64,000 nt of DNA from Aurifilum marmelostoma (lineage: Eukaryota; Ascomycota; Sordariomycetes; Diaporthales; Cryphonectriaceae), in NCBI GenBank assembly GCA_027559495.1, contig JAMXSV010000003.1:2294001-2358000 (forward strand). The letters run 5' to 3'. Below, one piece after another: positions 43,637-54,400 of this stretch; the stretch's first letter is position 1; every line of letters starts with the position of its first letter. The translations under genes and the position numbers were made by a program. The notes below the pieces were generated by a model, which was given only the letters and a program-made list of their open reading frames with translations, did not search any database and was not told the DNA's origin.

Positions 43637-43791
43637 CGTATGGCATTCCAACTGATGTCCTCGTGTCCCTTCTCCTTCATGGTTGCAACAATGGCATCCT
43701 TTTCATCAGCAGAGACACCTTTGTGTACAAAGACAAGGTACAGGCTGTAGAGGAGGTCCCTCTCAGCTGCCTCGTCCCAGTGGCTGGGCAT
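43637..43791 (-). CDS. Alternative first exon 5 of locus C (half Myb-like domain)
   Basis: ATG at 43791. MPSHWDEAAERDLLYSLYLV, then VSADEKDAIVATMKEKGHED and ISWNAIR, ending at donor GTGAGC in phase 2. Same length (51 codons plus two bases) and same motif order as its neighbours, but low sequence identity. Upstream DNA is CT-rich with TATTTAG-like sequence. Implied intron to 41307: 2329 bp. Confidence 0.55.
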
Positions 43792-44032
43792 TGTAACTCG
43801 ATGAAAGAAGACTTCGACAGTGAGGACTAAATAGAGAAATAGAGGGATGCTGATGGGTTCGCGTTGAAGACGATTGAGCCCAGAGTAGACGTGAGGAGGA
43901 CGAGAGAAGGGCTCTCGTTGCGCGGTGTAGATACGCAACTCGTGCTCTGTTGTTTACCACGCTTGTGGGAATCATATAAGGTACATAAGAGCTAGCGCAC
44001 GTCAACAAGGAAAAAAACGCATCGTAACATAC

Positions 44033-44262
44033 CGGATACCCTCCCAGCTAAAGATCTGCCCACGGTCCATCATGCTCATTACCAGGATATTTCTATTGGC
44101 TCGAACCGATATGCCGCTCGCTTCAAACACGTCCAGGAGGGCGCCGCAGAGAGCCTTGTGGGCATCATCACCCCATTTCACGACCCAGGGTCTGCCGCGG
44201 ACCAGGCTGCATCTAGCCGTGGAGGCCTTTGCAGTCAATTTGAGGACCCGTCGAGGCTCCAT
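44033..44262 (-). CDS. Alternative first exon 6 of locus C (half Myb-like domain)
   Basis: ATG taken at 44262 (MEPRRVLKL); an upstream in-frame ATG exists at 44343. Domain: WVVKWGDDAHKALCGALLDV, SGISVRANRNILVMSMMDRG and IFSWEGIR, ending at donor GTATGT in phase 2, the same as exons 4 and 5. It has a longer N-terminal extension than the others. Implied intron to 41307: 2725 bp, far longer than any other intron in the window, which is the main argument against the shared-exon model. Confidence 0.5.
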
Positions 44263-44651
44263 CGGGGCCTCGTTTGGTGTTTCCCGTGCTGTTTTCATTG
44301 ATGCGTTGTTGAGATCGGACTTTGTAAGGATACCTGTGCACATTAATTGTCAGAAAAGATTGGCATGGTTCATCGACGGGTTAGAGAAGAATTGCACTGA
44401 TATATAATGAGAGGATATCCGAATCCTCACAACTCACTCGGTCCTGTCGGTGACTGACAAGATGGTGCGTAGCACGACGAGAGAGTCCTCACCCCGCGGC
44501 AACGCATCATCATCACTCGATAGAACGACAGAACAAGAGTCATCCACATCTCGGACTCATTGCAGGGCATCCATTCTGGAGCACCCTCAATACCCTTCGT
44601 GAGCAGTTCTGGAGGGTAACATGATCCTCGTGATAACAATTTGCTGCATAC

Positions 44652-44836
44652 CTCAGCCCAAGAAAGTATGCGGGGTGCTGAGCTTGTGACATTAGGGGTA
44701 GAGTGAACAATGCGGATAAGCTATTGTATATGATGAAACGGGATACCTGAACACCGGCTGACCAAACAGTAGACGCCTTTTTCTTTTCCAAAAGTGTTGA
44801 CCAAAGCAACGCTGATTTAACTGACTCCGATCCCAT
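44652..44836 (-). pseudogene. Possible degenerate first exon 7 of locus C
   Basis: Open from an ATG at 44836 (MGSESVKSALLWSTLLEKKK) to MSQAQHPAYFLGL, ending at donor GTATGC in phase 2. MSQAQHPAYFLGL is spaced like MHQNGYPEATWEAL of exon 4, but helix 2 lacks the usual tryptophan spacing and the rest is poorly matched. Position fits the repeat period of the array. Confidence 0.25.
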
Positions 44837-44900
44837 ATCCTTTTGATCCTGAGTACCTGTGCGACCAAGTACCACCCTCATCACAGTACAGCGCAAGTCT

Positions 44901-46134
44901 CTACGCCTCGCCATAGAAACTGGAGAGACGAGTCAGCACACAGTCGGGGAAGTTGTTCAAAGGGGCTGACTCACTCAGGGTTATAATGCTCTACGGAACC
45001 TGGATTGGTGTGAGCAGCCAACGCACTCAAAATGGCCTCGTCGTTGAGGGCAGGATCGTGATTCTCCTCGAGCTTGGCACGTTTAGCAACATGCTCATCA
45101 GTCTCTACACCGGCGTCTTCGAAGGACACATCATCTGCATGCATCACGACATGCTGCGGTGGAGGTGGCTGCATCTGATGGGCAGCGGATTCCATCATGG
45201 GAGTTGGAGCAGGTCCAACACCAGTCTGCATGGTCGGCTGGACCGGCAGAGGCGGCTGCTGTTGAGACAGTCCCTGTGCCGTATGCTGCTGTTGCTGCTG
45301 CTGCTGCTGGGCCGGGTCGACATTATCGGAGTCTTGAGAGACCGAACCGCCTGCAGCATCTACAGCGGGCTTTCGGGGTCGTCCCCTTCCAGGACCTGGT
45401 CGACGAGTGATCGGATTCTGTGTGGGATCAATCTTCCTGGGATTGTCGCCTGCGACACCATTCGCCTCCGCCTTCTGCTGAGCTCGACGGAGGCCTTGGA
45501 AGTGTTGACTGCAGACTTGGTCAGCTGATGTGGACCAAACATGGTGTCATTTGAGAGAAGATGCAACAAGTTCAGGTGGGAACAGGTAAGGAGCGTAGAC
45601 CGGGACATATGGTGGCGGGTAGAACCTGAGGAGTTACGAAGTCATGTCGAGGCTGCTCCTCAACATACCCCAAAGCATGCGCCACTGAAGTTGAGGTGTT
45701 ACGAAGGCGAGAAGGGAAAGGTAGGAGGGAGGGAAGAGCCATAGGTGGTTAAACACACAACACAACAAGAACGGCTGACTCACCGGCATCCTTCATTGGT
45801 GAAGCCATAGCCCATGGACCTCATGTGGTTGCCGATCGTGGTCCATTCTGCGCCGCTGATGACTCCAATGTTCTTCACTGACAGGATGGTGAAGAACAGG
45901 TCCTTATCGGCCTCTGTAGGAGGATGCGTGGTTAGTACTGAACAAATAAATAATAAATAAAAAATCATCTACGGAAAGCCAGACCACCAGTCTACTGAGC
46001 AGGCCGGCTTATATAGACGCATGCACAGTGATAGACGATATTGGCAGTAATGAACAGAGGACATTTGAGCGGGGACGAAGGAGTCCAAACGAAGAGTAAG
46101 GCTACTGACTATCGCCCCAGTTCTTGTTATTCAT
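44901..46134 (-). CDS. Myb/SANT-like protein with AT-hook (locus E)
   Basis: Exons 46110-46134, 45784-45913, 44975-45508 and 44901-44919; 235 residues. Joined domain: MNNKNWGDKADKDLFFTILS, GAEWTTIGNHMRSMGYGFTN, EGCR-QHFQGLRRAQQK. The intron in helix 3 has the same place and phase (2) as locus C. The tail has GPGRGRPRKPA, a canonical AT-hook core (RGRP), a glutamine run, many Pro/Gln and a basic AKRAKLEEN. As in locus C the last intron starts GA/GTGAGT with a built-in TGA. Splicing (branch GCTGAC, acceptor CTCCAG) gives the end NPDFYGEA, retention gives NPE. Its similarity in layout to locus C suggests tandem duplication. Its exon 2 donor could also reach the locus C acceptor in phase. Confidence 0.8.
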
Positions 46135-48788
46135 GATCGGGTGGGAAGATATGCGAACTTGGGAGGCGCCCTGGTACCGGTGTGAATAGCCTCAATGGCG
46201 CTGATGGGCTCGACTGATTGGCAACTCGATTTATTGTTAGGTCAGTAGCAGTTGTCGTGGGATCAGGGCAACAAGAGGGATGGGGAGAAGATAGGTGGCC
46301 ATCTGCCGGGGTGTCTGAGAACTTGGGCGAGCTCTGGAGGGGGGCTCGGGAGGCAGAAGCTCTCTGGCCTGGGCCTAGCGCACCACTCCTGCGCCTACCA
46401 GCCGTCCCAGCCGTCTCGCGCTAGCTCAGTCTAGGCTAGATCTGCCTCAAGACCACTTAAAATCCCTGCAACCAGCCCGCTGATTCGCCAACTTACCAAC
46501 CAGCACAGCCCACCAACCACTCTGGTCCTTCCCTGCCAGCGTGCCAACCTGGCTTCCTCCCCCCCCCGGTGCCCCCGCCCTTCCCCCTCTCGCCTCTCCC
46601 TCGTCCTTCCATCTGCGATCAGGTTTGCTCTCACCCTCCCCTGCGCGAGTCTAGTCCGTTACCGGTCATCACCTGACTTCGTGGCTCTCAGGCGTCACAC
46701 TGTGGGGTCACCATTATGAAGACCATCCCTGAAGGTGACCAGTCAGACGCGTCTCGGGGCACGAGTCGGCCAATAGCCCGCCAACAGGACGTCAATCCAT
46801 CGCGGGCTCCGACATTGTCCTGGCCCCCCCCTGAAATCTCTGTCAGATGGATCCGTATCACTCATGATTCATCCAGAGTTGCCTCCTCGGCTGTGACAGA
46901 TCGCCCTTCCTGGTTCATTCCTGCCTCTTGATCGATGACGGATGACGCTGCTGCTGTCGATTCTTCCAGAATTTGCTCATAGGACTTGAAAATTAGAACA
47001 GTTTTGACTTCTTTTTTTCTTGTCTCATTCCACTTTTGAGCTGACCGGTGAAGGCTGATGTGCAGTTCCATCCACGCGACCATGGCAAGTGGAGGGTGGG
47101 TTGAGAGGCCTTGTCGCCCTCCTGCAGCCTAGGACCCCCGGACGGCTTACCCTGGACGTGCACATTGCTGGTCCGCCAAATCTCCCAAAGCATCCAACAA
47201 AAATTTTCCACCGTTTGTCTGTTTTCTGATAAAGCCTGCAGCGGGATATGCAGACCTGCAAATCCCTCCACACCCGTTTTGGGCCTGGTGTGTCGTCCGG
47301 GTCGCTACATGGGCCCGGCGGAGGAGGCCTTCTCGGACGTTCTCTGCGACAAGTGTTCCAATCAAGACCCCTGGAACAGATTGAATGATCTGCTCCTCTC
47401 TCTCTCATCTTGTCTCAACTGTGTGTGTGTGTGTGCGTGTGCGTATGCACTGAATGACTCACGGTCACATCAGCCGTCTCTTGTCTTGCGCCGAGGGGGA
47501 AATGCACTTTGTGATGTTACCTCCCCCACTCCAGCCATGTTCCAGCCTGGTCGTTGGATAGCAGAGCCCTGACATGACCCAATCCTCGCCTTGAACCTGA
47601 CATGGATGATGATTTCGTTTTCTGCGAGAACAAGGCTAGAAAAGCCGAATACGTTCCGATGCTCATCTCAGACATGGAGAGAGAGGCCAGTGTCTTTTTT
47701 TTTTTTTTTTTTTTTTCTTCTTCCTTCCTTGCCCTCTCTTCTTTCCCTCGATCTGGCCCTCCGATCGATCCTTGGGCCGCCTCGAGGTAGAGGTACTTGT
47801 GTGTCTACAGGGGCCAGGATCTGAAAATGGATGCAACCCATCTACGCAGCGGTACGAAAACCACTTTACGCGAGATGCCGCGATAGCAGGTTGAACCCAC
47901 ACCACCTCGCGCGTTTGGTCCCTGATTTGTTGAACGCCCGAGGAACAACCAGGCAACCACAGGCGCCTGCTGCCGTGACCAGTCTCTTCTTCTCTTCCTT
48001 CTTCTCTTTCCACTGGCAGCCAACAAGTCTCTGTCAAAAAGCAAGAAGATCCGAGCAGGGCCATTCCATATTTCTTTTGACTCCCTTTGCCATCCTTCTT
48101 TGACCGGTCTCACTGCTCAAACAACAGCAAACAAGTATTCATGCAGTTGTTTCCCCTTTGGTCATGGTCGCTACCTTTCTCAAGCACCTAGCGGGCACAC
48201 CTGGGCTCTGTTGTTGAGATTGAGTTCATTCTGCTCCGGCCTGCTGCCGATCCCATCCCGGGGGAGAAGCCCTGGTGGCCAGCACAAGCTCTTGGGACCT
48301 GCACACTACTGCTGCTGCTTCTGCCGCTGCTGCTGCCGCCGCTGCTGCTCCTGCTGCTCCTGCTCCTGCTTCTGCCGCCGCCTTTCCCTACTCGGGACTC
48401 ACTCTCAAGGCATCATCTCCTCCTTTGCTTGCGAGACTTTTGGGTAGACCAGACATATAACAACCCCTCGAGCCTCGCCTCACTGATTTTCACTCAACTC
48501 AGCCGAGCGCTTCACCCCTATCACTACTCCCCACGTATTTCCAGCCCCTCTTCACCAGAGCGGATCTTCCCCTGCAGCTGGTCATTCTGGCGGCAGAACC
48601 TCCCCCTCACCCCCATTTCCTACGAGTGAGCCCTGACTGAAAAGAGGAAGAGAGAAGCGAGGGCGAAACAAGAGAGAGAGAGAGAGTCCCCGCTCGCCTC
48701 GGATCAGTGCCTGCTCACTGCTTTCTGTCCCAATAATTTTGTTACCTAAAAACCCTTGCCGTAATCCATTCTTGCCGACCCCGCCGCC
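46135..48788. other. Divergent intergenic region between loci E and F
   Basis: No gene supported in about 2.65 kb. Holds T19 (47696-47716), a GT-rich run (47420-47447) and a CTG/CTC-rich tract (48309-48380) in what is likely the leader or promoter of locus F. Confidence 0.55.
48309..48380. repeat. CTG/CCG-rich imperfect trinucleotide tract
   Basis: About 24 imperfect CTG/CCG/CTC triplets upstream of locus F. Confidence 0.85.
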
Positions 48789-49693
48789 ATGTCTCCTACC
48801 AACGATAATGCTATGGCTCGGTTTCTGTTCGCCATCCTGCAGCAGAAGTGCCTTAAGGATGTAAGCAACTCCGGGGGTGGGCGGCCAACACTGACGCGCA
48901 TGATTGGGGGGAGGGGCCCCCAAGGACTCCCGAGGCTGACCCAACACAAAACAACTTTTAGATTGACTGGAACAAAGTCGCACACAACCCCATCCTCACT
49001 CAAGAAATTACAAACGGCCATGCCGCCCGCATGCGATACTCTCGTTTCAAGCAAGCGCTCCTGGGCATCGAGCCGCAAAAGCGAAACCCAAAGTCCAAGA
49101 GCAAAGTCACAAAGCCCAAGAAGGAGAACAAGACCACCAAGAAGGAGAAGCTGGAGCTGATCAAATCTGAGCTGGCCACAACACCCGACACCTGCGGAAC
49201 TCGGAACGACACATCGCTTCAGGCCAAGAATGAGGCCTGCGTCAAGCAAGAATCCAATCAACCAACCTCCCACGATGCAGCACCCCTCACACCGGCCGAC
49301 CTGCCTCCCGTCTCGATGGCTGCCGACACCCAGCTTCAATTCCACAACCGACTCATGACCCCCAGCAGCGACACCGACCTCTTCGCCCCAGCCCACGGGT
49401 TTGCGACGAACACGGCGGCGGACGCCCTCCATCAAGAGACAGCCTTCGACTATATTGGACCAGCCGTTGGTCACTGTCCCCACGATCAGGCCTCGTGGCA
49501 GCCAAGTCCGTCCTACTCGCCGTTCGCCCTTCAACCCTACGAGGTAGAGAACTTCAGCGCTCCGGCGCAGTTCTGCGACCACCAGCATGCGAATCACTCG
49601 GACGCGTTTGGCATCGTCCCAAGCGCCATGATGGCACCGGATCATGCACATATTCCTGTCAAGCACGAAGAATGGGACACTCGCTTCCATTGA
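48789..49693 (+). CDS. Myb/SANT-like small DNA-binding protein (locus F)
   Basis: Exons 48789-48860 and 48962-49693; 267 residues. Domain: NAMARFLFAILQQKCLKD, then IDWNKVAHNPILTQEITNGH and AARMRYSRFKQALLGI. The 101-bp phase-0 intron is directly before IDW, as in locus A, of which this is the closest relative in the window (AA..RY.R). Tail: lysine-rich NPKSKSKVTKPKKENK, motifs IKSE, VKQE and VKHE, then a Pro/His/Gln-rich end. Same total length as locus A. Confidence 0.8.
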
Positions 49694-50136
49694 AGAAGAA
49701 GAAAAGAAGACACTGTTCTATGACATCGGCACAAGATCGAACAAGGCGGCGATCTAGAAAGAATCTCGCTGCAATACATATGATTGGGGAATGAATGGCG
49801 GACAACGAAGTAATTAAAGGATAAAAAAATTTTTCTTCTTCTCTCTACATGGTTATTTCATTGGAACCCGGGGATAATGATGGACTGGCTGGGCTTGGTA
49901 AGGTTATCTTGGTCTGCAAACAACTTGATTATTGCTTTATGAGGAGTCTTTCTGTCGGCTTCTGGAAGCCCAACATGATGATGAGGGGATGGGGGAGCTG
50001 ACTGGAAGGAGACTTGGCCCTTGTTGAGATTGGAAACGAAGAAGCCATCACCGTCTCCGCATCATGTTTTAGGAATGTCCACACTCGAAAATCACGCAGC
50101 ACACGAGATGTTTATCCCATCAACCTTTTATTTCCT

Positions 50137-50173
<37 letters not shown>

Positions 50174-50400
50174 GTCTCGCTCTCCTCTACCATTGTTGAC
50201 CAGCATCTCCTGCTCCCTCCCTCTCTTTGTATCAGTACGAACTTTTCTCAGTCCTATAGACAAAGACATTTCGCAACTTCTGTCAATTAGCGTCAAAGGG
50301 CTTCTTGCCCAAGGCGGCTTTGTGCAATGCAAATGTCTCGGGCGTGGTACTACGGAAGCTATGACAAGGTGTCCTCTCCTCTACCCCTTCTCTCTGCCAC

Positions 50401-50433
<33 letters not shown>

Positions 50434-51856
50434 ACCTGGACAATTCCGGAGAGGGCAATTACGCTTGTCTCCCTGACCGTTTTACTTTTAGTGCCCATAG
50501 CTGTTCAGCACCCACTAGAATTATTACCTCCCTCCAATTCTTGTCAGCCTATACGAAAGCAAAGCACTGCACGTTCCTCATATTTCCTAGTTTTTGAAGC
50601 AGAGGCCAGGTTCACAAGTAGGTTTCTACAGTCTTCTTTGTGCATCAACTCAACCTATCAAGCTCAACCAGTACAGAAAACAAAAGTGTATAAGTATATC
50701 ACTATACTGCTGCTTCTAGGCCCTCCTAACTGCAGAGTCCCCTAACCACTAATCAACAACCCACCCTCCCTCCGATCCTCTGCCCACTCCTCGTCCCTTA
50801 TGACGACTAGAACATTGCTTTTTTCCCCCCCCTCGCCATCTGCCATCACACTATACACCGACTTTTTCTTTCTTTTCCTGTTGCGACCATGTCACCCGCT
50901 CTCCCCCCCTCCCCCTCCCCGCTTGTCCGTCACACTGCGCTTCTCTGATACTACATTTTCTCCTTCCATTCCTGGATAGATCAGCAGCTCGACAAGGATA
51001 CAAAGTTTGTTTGTTCTTTTTCTTCTTGGAAAGGGAGGGGTAATTGCTTTTATTCCCTGTTCTACTTGCTTTTTCCTTGGTGTAGGTATGTATCTTCTCA
51101 CATCTTCTCTCCCTCTCTCTCTCTGCCCTCTCCACCTCAAGCACCAGGTCTTTACCATAATTAGAGGAAATACAAGGCTCGTGGTGCACAGTACTGACCT
51201 TTCAAGTCCTTCCATCAATCAACAAGTCTTCACATTATCTATCCTTGGTTGTAGTACAGCCTAGTATCCCAACATCATGCCACAATCTCTTTGTCTTTTT
51301 CCGTCTGCCTCTGTTATCCACTCCCAACCACTCTCGAGAGCAATGACGAATACAGCCTGGGCATGATTGGCAACGCCACACTCACTCCATCCACACAAAA
51401 AAACCAAACACTAGTAGTATATTTGACGCCGACATGGTTTTGATTTCTGCATGTTACTTGCTTCTTGTCTTCACTCCACCACCCATGCCTGCAGCCTTCC
51501 CTTCCGCCCCCCCCCCCCCTGAGACTCGCATGCATTGGTTTGTTCACAAGGGATAGGTACTTGCTTCTTCTCAAGAACTGTTTTTTTTTTTGTCAAAAGT
51601 ACCAAGACAATGCAACCGTGGTTTTTTTTCAAAAAAAAATTCCAGCCCAGCCACAATTCCCACTCCATCGCTATCGAATAAAAAGTCCCCAAGGATCGGA
51701 AATCGAGAGCAAGATCCGTCCAGAATGCAAAAAGAGAAAGGAAAAAGAAAGAGAGAAAAAAGGTTGGTCAAGGAAGATGAGAGTGAGAGAGGCATCTACA
51801 CGAAGCTGCCAGGGCGATCATCTCTCATGCGAGCCAGGAAGCGGGGAGGGTGGTGG
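49694..51856. other. Intergenic, convergent 3' flanks of loci F and G
   Basis: No gene supported in about 2.2 kb. Has a CT repeat (50134-50169), a CCAG tetramer array (50400-50423) and C/T runs (50821-50832, 51509-51520). Confidence 0.55.
50400..50423. repeat. (GCCA)n tetranucleotide repeat
   Basis: Six tandem copies of CCAG/GCCA. Confidence 0.9.
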
Positions 51857-53281
51857 TTACTCCTCCTTCTTGACTCCACTGGCACCCTTATCCACCTTTT
51901 CCTGCATGTCCTGAACCGGTGAATTGTTCAGGTTGCTACGGTCCCGAGACTCAGTGGGAGGGCCGAAGAATCCCGCAGGGTCGTCATCACGCATCTCAGG
52001 CTTGGTGCTTCCAGCACGAGAGGCCGCACCAGCGGCAGGAGACTGGACAAAGACCTGGTCCTGAGTAGCCGGCGCGGCAACACTCTGAGAGCGAGGAGAG
52101 TTAGCAAAATGAGCAGCAGGAGCAGTAGTAGTAGCAACAGCTGCTGCAGCTTGATGACCAGGGTGGCCGGCACCGACCATGTGGTATCCGGTGTTGAAGG
52201 CAAAGTGAGGAGAGCCATTAAAGTACTGCTGGGGGGGCTGCTGGTGTCCCATGGAGGCAGCACGCATCTCGTGCTGTCTCTGCTGCATCTGGAGCTGTTG
52301 CAGGTGAGCCAGCTGCTGCGGGCTCATCTGGGGTGCGGCACGGGTGTGTTGGTGCATCATTCTGTAGTGGGTCGAGTCTAGGCCGCGGGCGTTGTTGAAT
52401 GCATGCATGTGCTCCAGCTGCTGGTGGTGCTGCTGCGACGGTTGCGTCTGCTGCTGCTGCTGCACCATGTTTACAACCGTGGGAGCCCGGGTGAGAGAGG
52501 AGCTCGCACCACCGCCGTTGTTGCTGGGCTCGGTCTTGACCTTGGGGTCATTGTTGGCAGAGCTGATGCCGCCGCCTCTCTTTTGGGCCGCACCACCAGT
52601 CGCGTCGGATGCCTGCTGCTCCCTGGCCTTCTGCTGACCATCATCCTTCTTGTTCTTTCCGTTTCCTGTAGAGACCCGCTTGCGAGGCGGGGCCTTCTTG
52701 GAAGGAGTCTCGCCGGTGTCGTCACCCTCATCCTCACCATTCTCGTCCTCGACCGCAACAGAAGAAGCCAGAGGGGTGTTTCCAGGCGCCTTGCGCTTGA
52801 AGGTGGGAGGAGCCTTTCCGCTGGGGGTCAGACCCTCCAGGTTGTACTTCTTTTGAATCTGGCGATAGCGAACCTGCAAAAAGGGGGAAAGGGGAAAAAC
52901 CGAAAATTGAATATGTGAGTCCTATGAGCCATTCCAGGAGGGCGAAGAAGAAAAAAAAAGACACTAGATGTGTAGGAGAGGGGGGTGTCATTGTCTTGGA
53001 CTGACCTTGGCAGAGCCAGCGTTCTTCAGGTTGGAGTGGACGGCAACCTCGTCCCAGTCGACAGCGCTGGGGTCCTTGTTGAAGCGGACAATGTTGAAAA
53101 AGAGCAGGCTCTCGACGGGGGTCAGCTCGATGCCACCCTTCCTGTTGTTCTTGGGAGTCTTGTCGGTAGCAGGGTTGGGGCCATTGTTGCCGCCTCTGGC
53201 GTTGGCCGCGACGTTGCCAGAGCCCTCGTCGGCACCTTGGTGCGACGACTCGGCCTGACGGTTGTCGCCGTTGCCAGACAT
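51857..53281 (-). CDS. Myb/SANT-like protein with long Gln-rich tail (locus G)
   Basis: Exons 53006-53281 and 51857-52873; 430 residues. An Asn/Gly-rich N-terminus precedes the domain: IELTPVESLLFFNIVRFNKD, AVDWDEVAVHSNLKNAGSAK, then after the 132-bp phase-0 intron VRYRQIQKKYNLEGL. The intron lies within helix 3, near the second intron of locus A. The tail includes TFKRKAPG, KKAPPRKRVSTGNGKNKKDD (nuclear-localisation-like), VKTE and a terminal VKKEE, and a long Gln/His/Met-rich region (about 215-320). Largest of the group; the Q-rich part could be an activation or assembly domain (inference). Confidence 0.78.
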
Positions 53282-54400
53282 GCTTGCGACTTGGACTGTA
53301 GGGAAAGAGATTGGTTAGTAGCTTTCGAAGAGGGGGGCTATTGACATCATGGTGAGAGCGAGGTCAGGACTCTTGTGCGAACAGGCTGATGTGGTAATTA
53401 GTGATTATGGGTTGCGATGTGGGCAGGTTCAAAGTTACCTTTTATCTCTTCAGCTTTTGGTGTCAGGGAAAGGCGAGGTAAGAGCGTTGAGGAGAGTGGA
53501 AGGAAAGGAAGCTGATTATGAAAGTTAGCGACGAGGTAACATGATCTGGGTGATGGACAGCCTTGGGGGATCGAAGAAGGGAAAGGATGTGGGCGGGGGG
53601 AAGGGGGGGTTAACAAGGTGCTTGGTGAGGTGTAGGTGACAAGGTGGAAAATGACCCTCAGCAAGTGGACGCTGAGTATGTTTGGGTCTGAATCCAAAAT
53701 TCAGAGCGCAACAATTACCCTTTTTCAAAGTCGGCGTATCTGACAAAACTGGGCGAGGGGGTTGGTTGGTGTTGAGGGGTGGGCGTGGGATCATAAATAA
53801 TTACCTGGTGGCCACCAAGACGCGTCGCGGTCGTGGTAGTGAACAGCAAGAGACGTATCGAGACAGAAAGTGCGTCGTCGACCTTGAGAAGTCTCTAATG
53901 AGAGAATCAGGCTGTACCGAGACAAAGGCGAGAGAAGGAATTCTCAAATTGTCATTTCCTGCGCGTGGGCAAGTTTTTCCCTTTGGGAAGCAGGTCGAGA
54001 GAAAAGGCGTCACAGTAAATCAACCGCGAAGCAGCAACTTTTTTTTTCTTAAATCTCTGTACACGCAGGCCCCTTTTGACTTCCTACCATCGAGATTTCA
54101 TCTGGTCGACGTTTCAGAAAACGGAAATTTGTTTTCCTTCTTTTTCCTTTGCAGAGCCATCGCGTCACTTTTTCACTTGAACCCTGCGCGCGCAAGCCCT
54201 CGAACTTGCTCGACCAGAACCTTCGCCCAGGACTTTGTCTCTTTTCACGAGCCAACACCAACACCAACAGCCAGCCCAACACACCTCCTCGTCGTGCTAT
54301 TCTCTTCGACACGTCTTCTTCCCTTGGTTATCCTCCAGACGAAAAAAAAAAAAAAGACTACCAGTTCTTACCAGACAACAATATCAGCTTTACCGACAAA
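53282..54400. other. Divergent intergenic region between loci G and H
   Basis: No gene seen. Probably both promoters and leaders; A14 at 54340-54353. Confidence 0.55.

Noticed and set aside
44427..44639. NESEMWMTLVLSFYR frame as an intact first exon
   Set aside because: Domain middle is missing and its possible donors are in phase 0 or 1, not 2; kept only as a possible relic.
46993..47271. Minus-strand frame with NFCWMLWEIWRTSN and a GTAAGC donor, considered as another half-domain exon
   Set aside because: No helix 2 tryptophan spacing, donor phase does not match the family, and it lies upstream of locus E.
48746..49690. Minus-strand open frame of about 310 codons opposite locus F
   Set aside because: Antisense of a verified two-exon gene, crosses its intron and has no recognisable domain.
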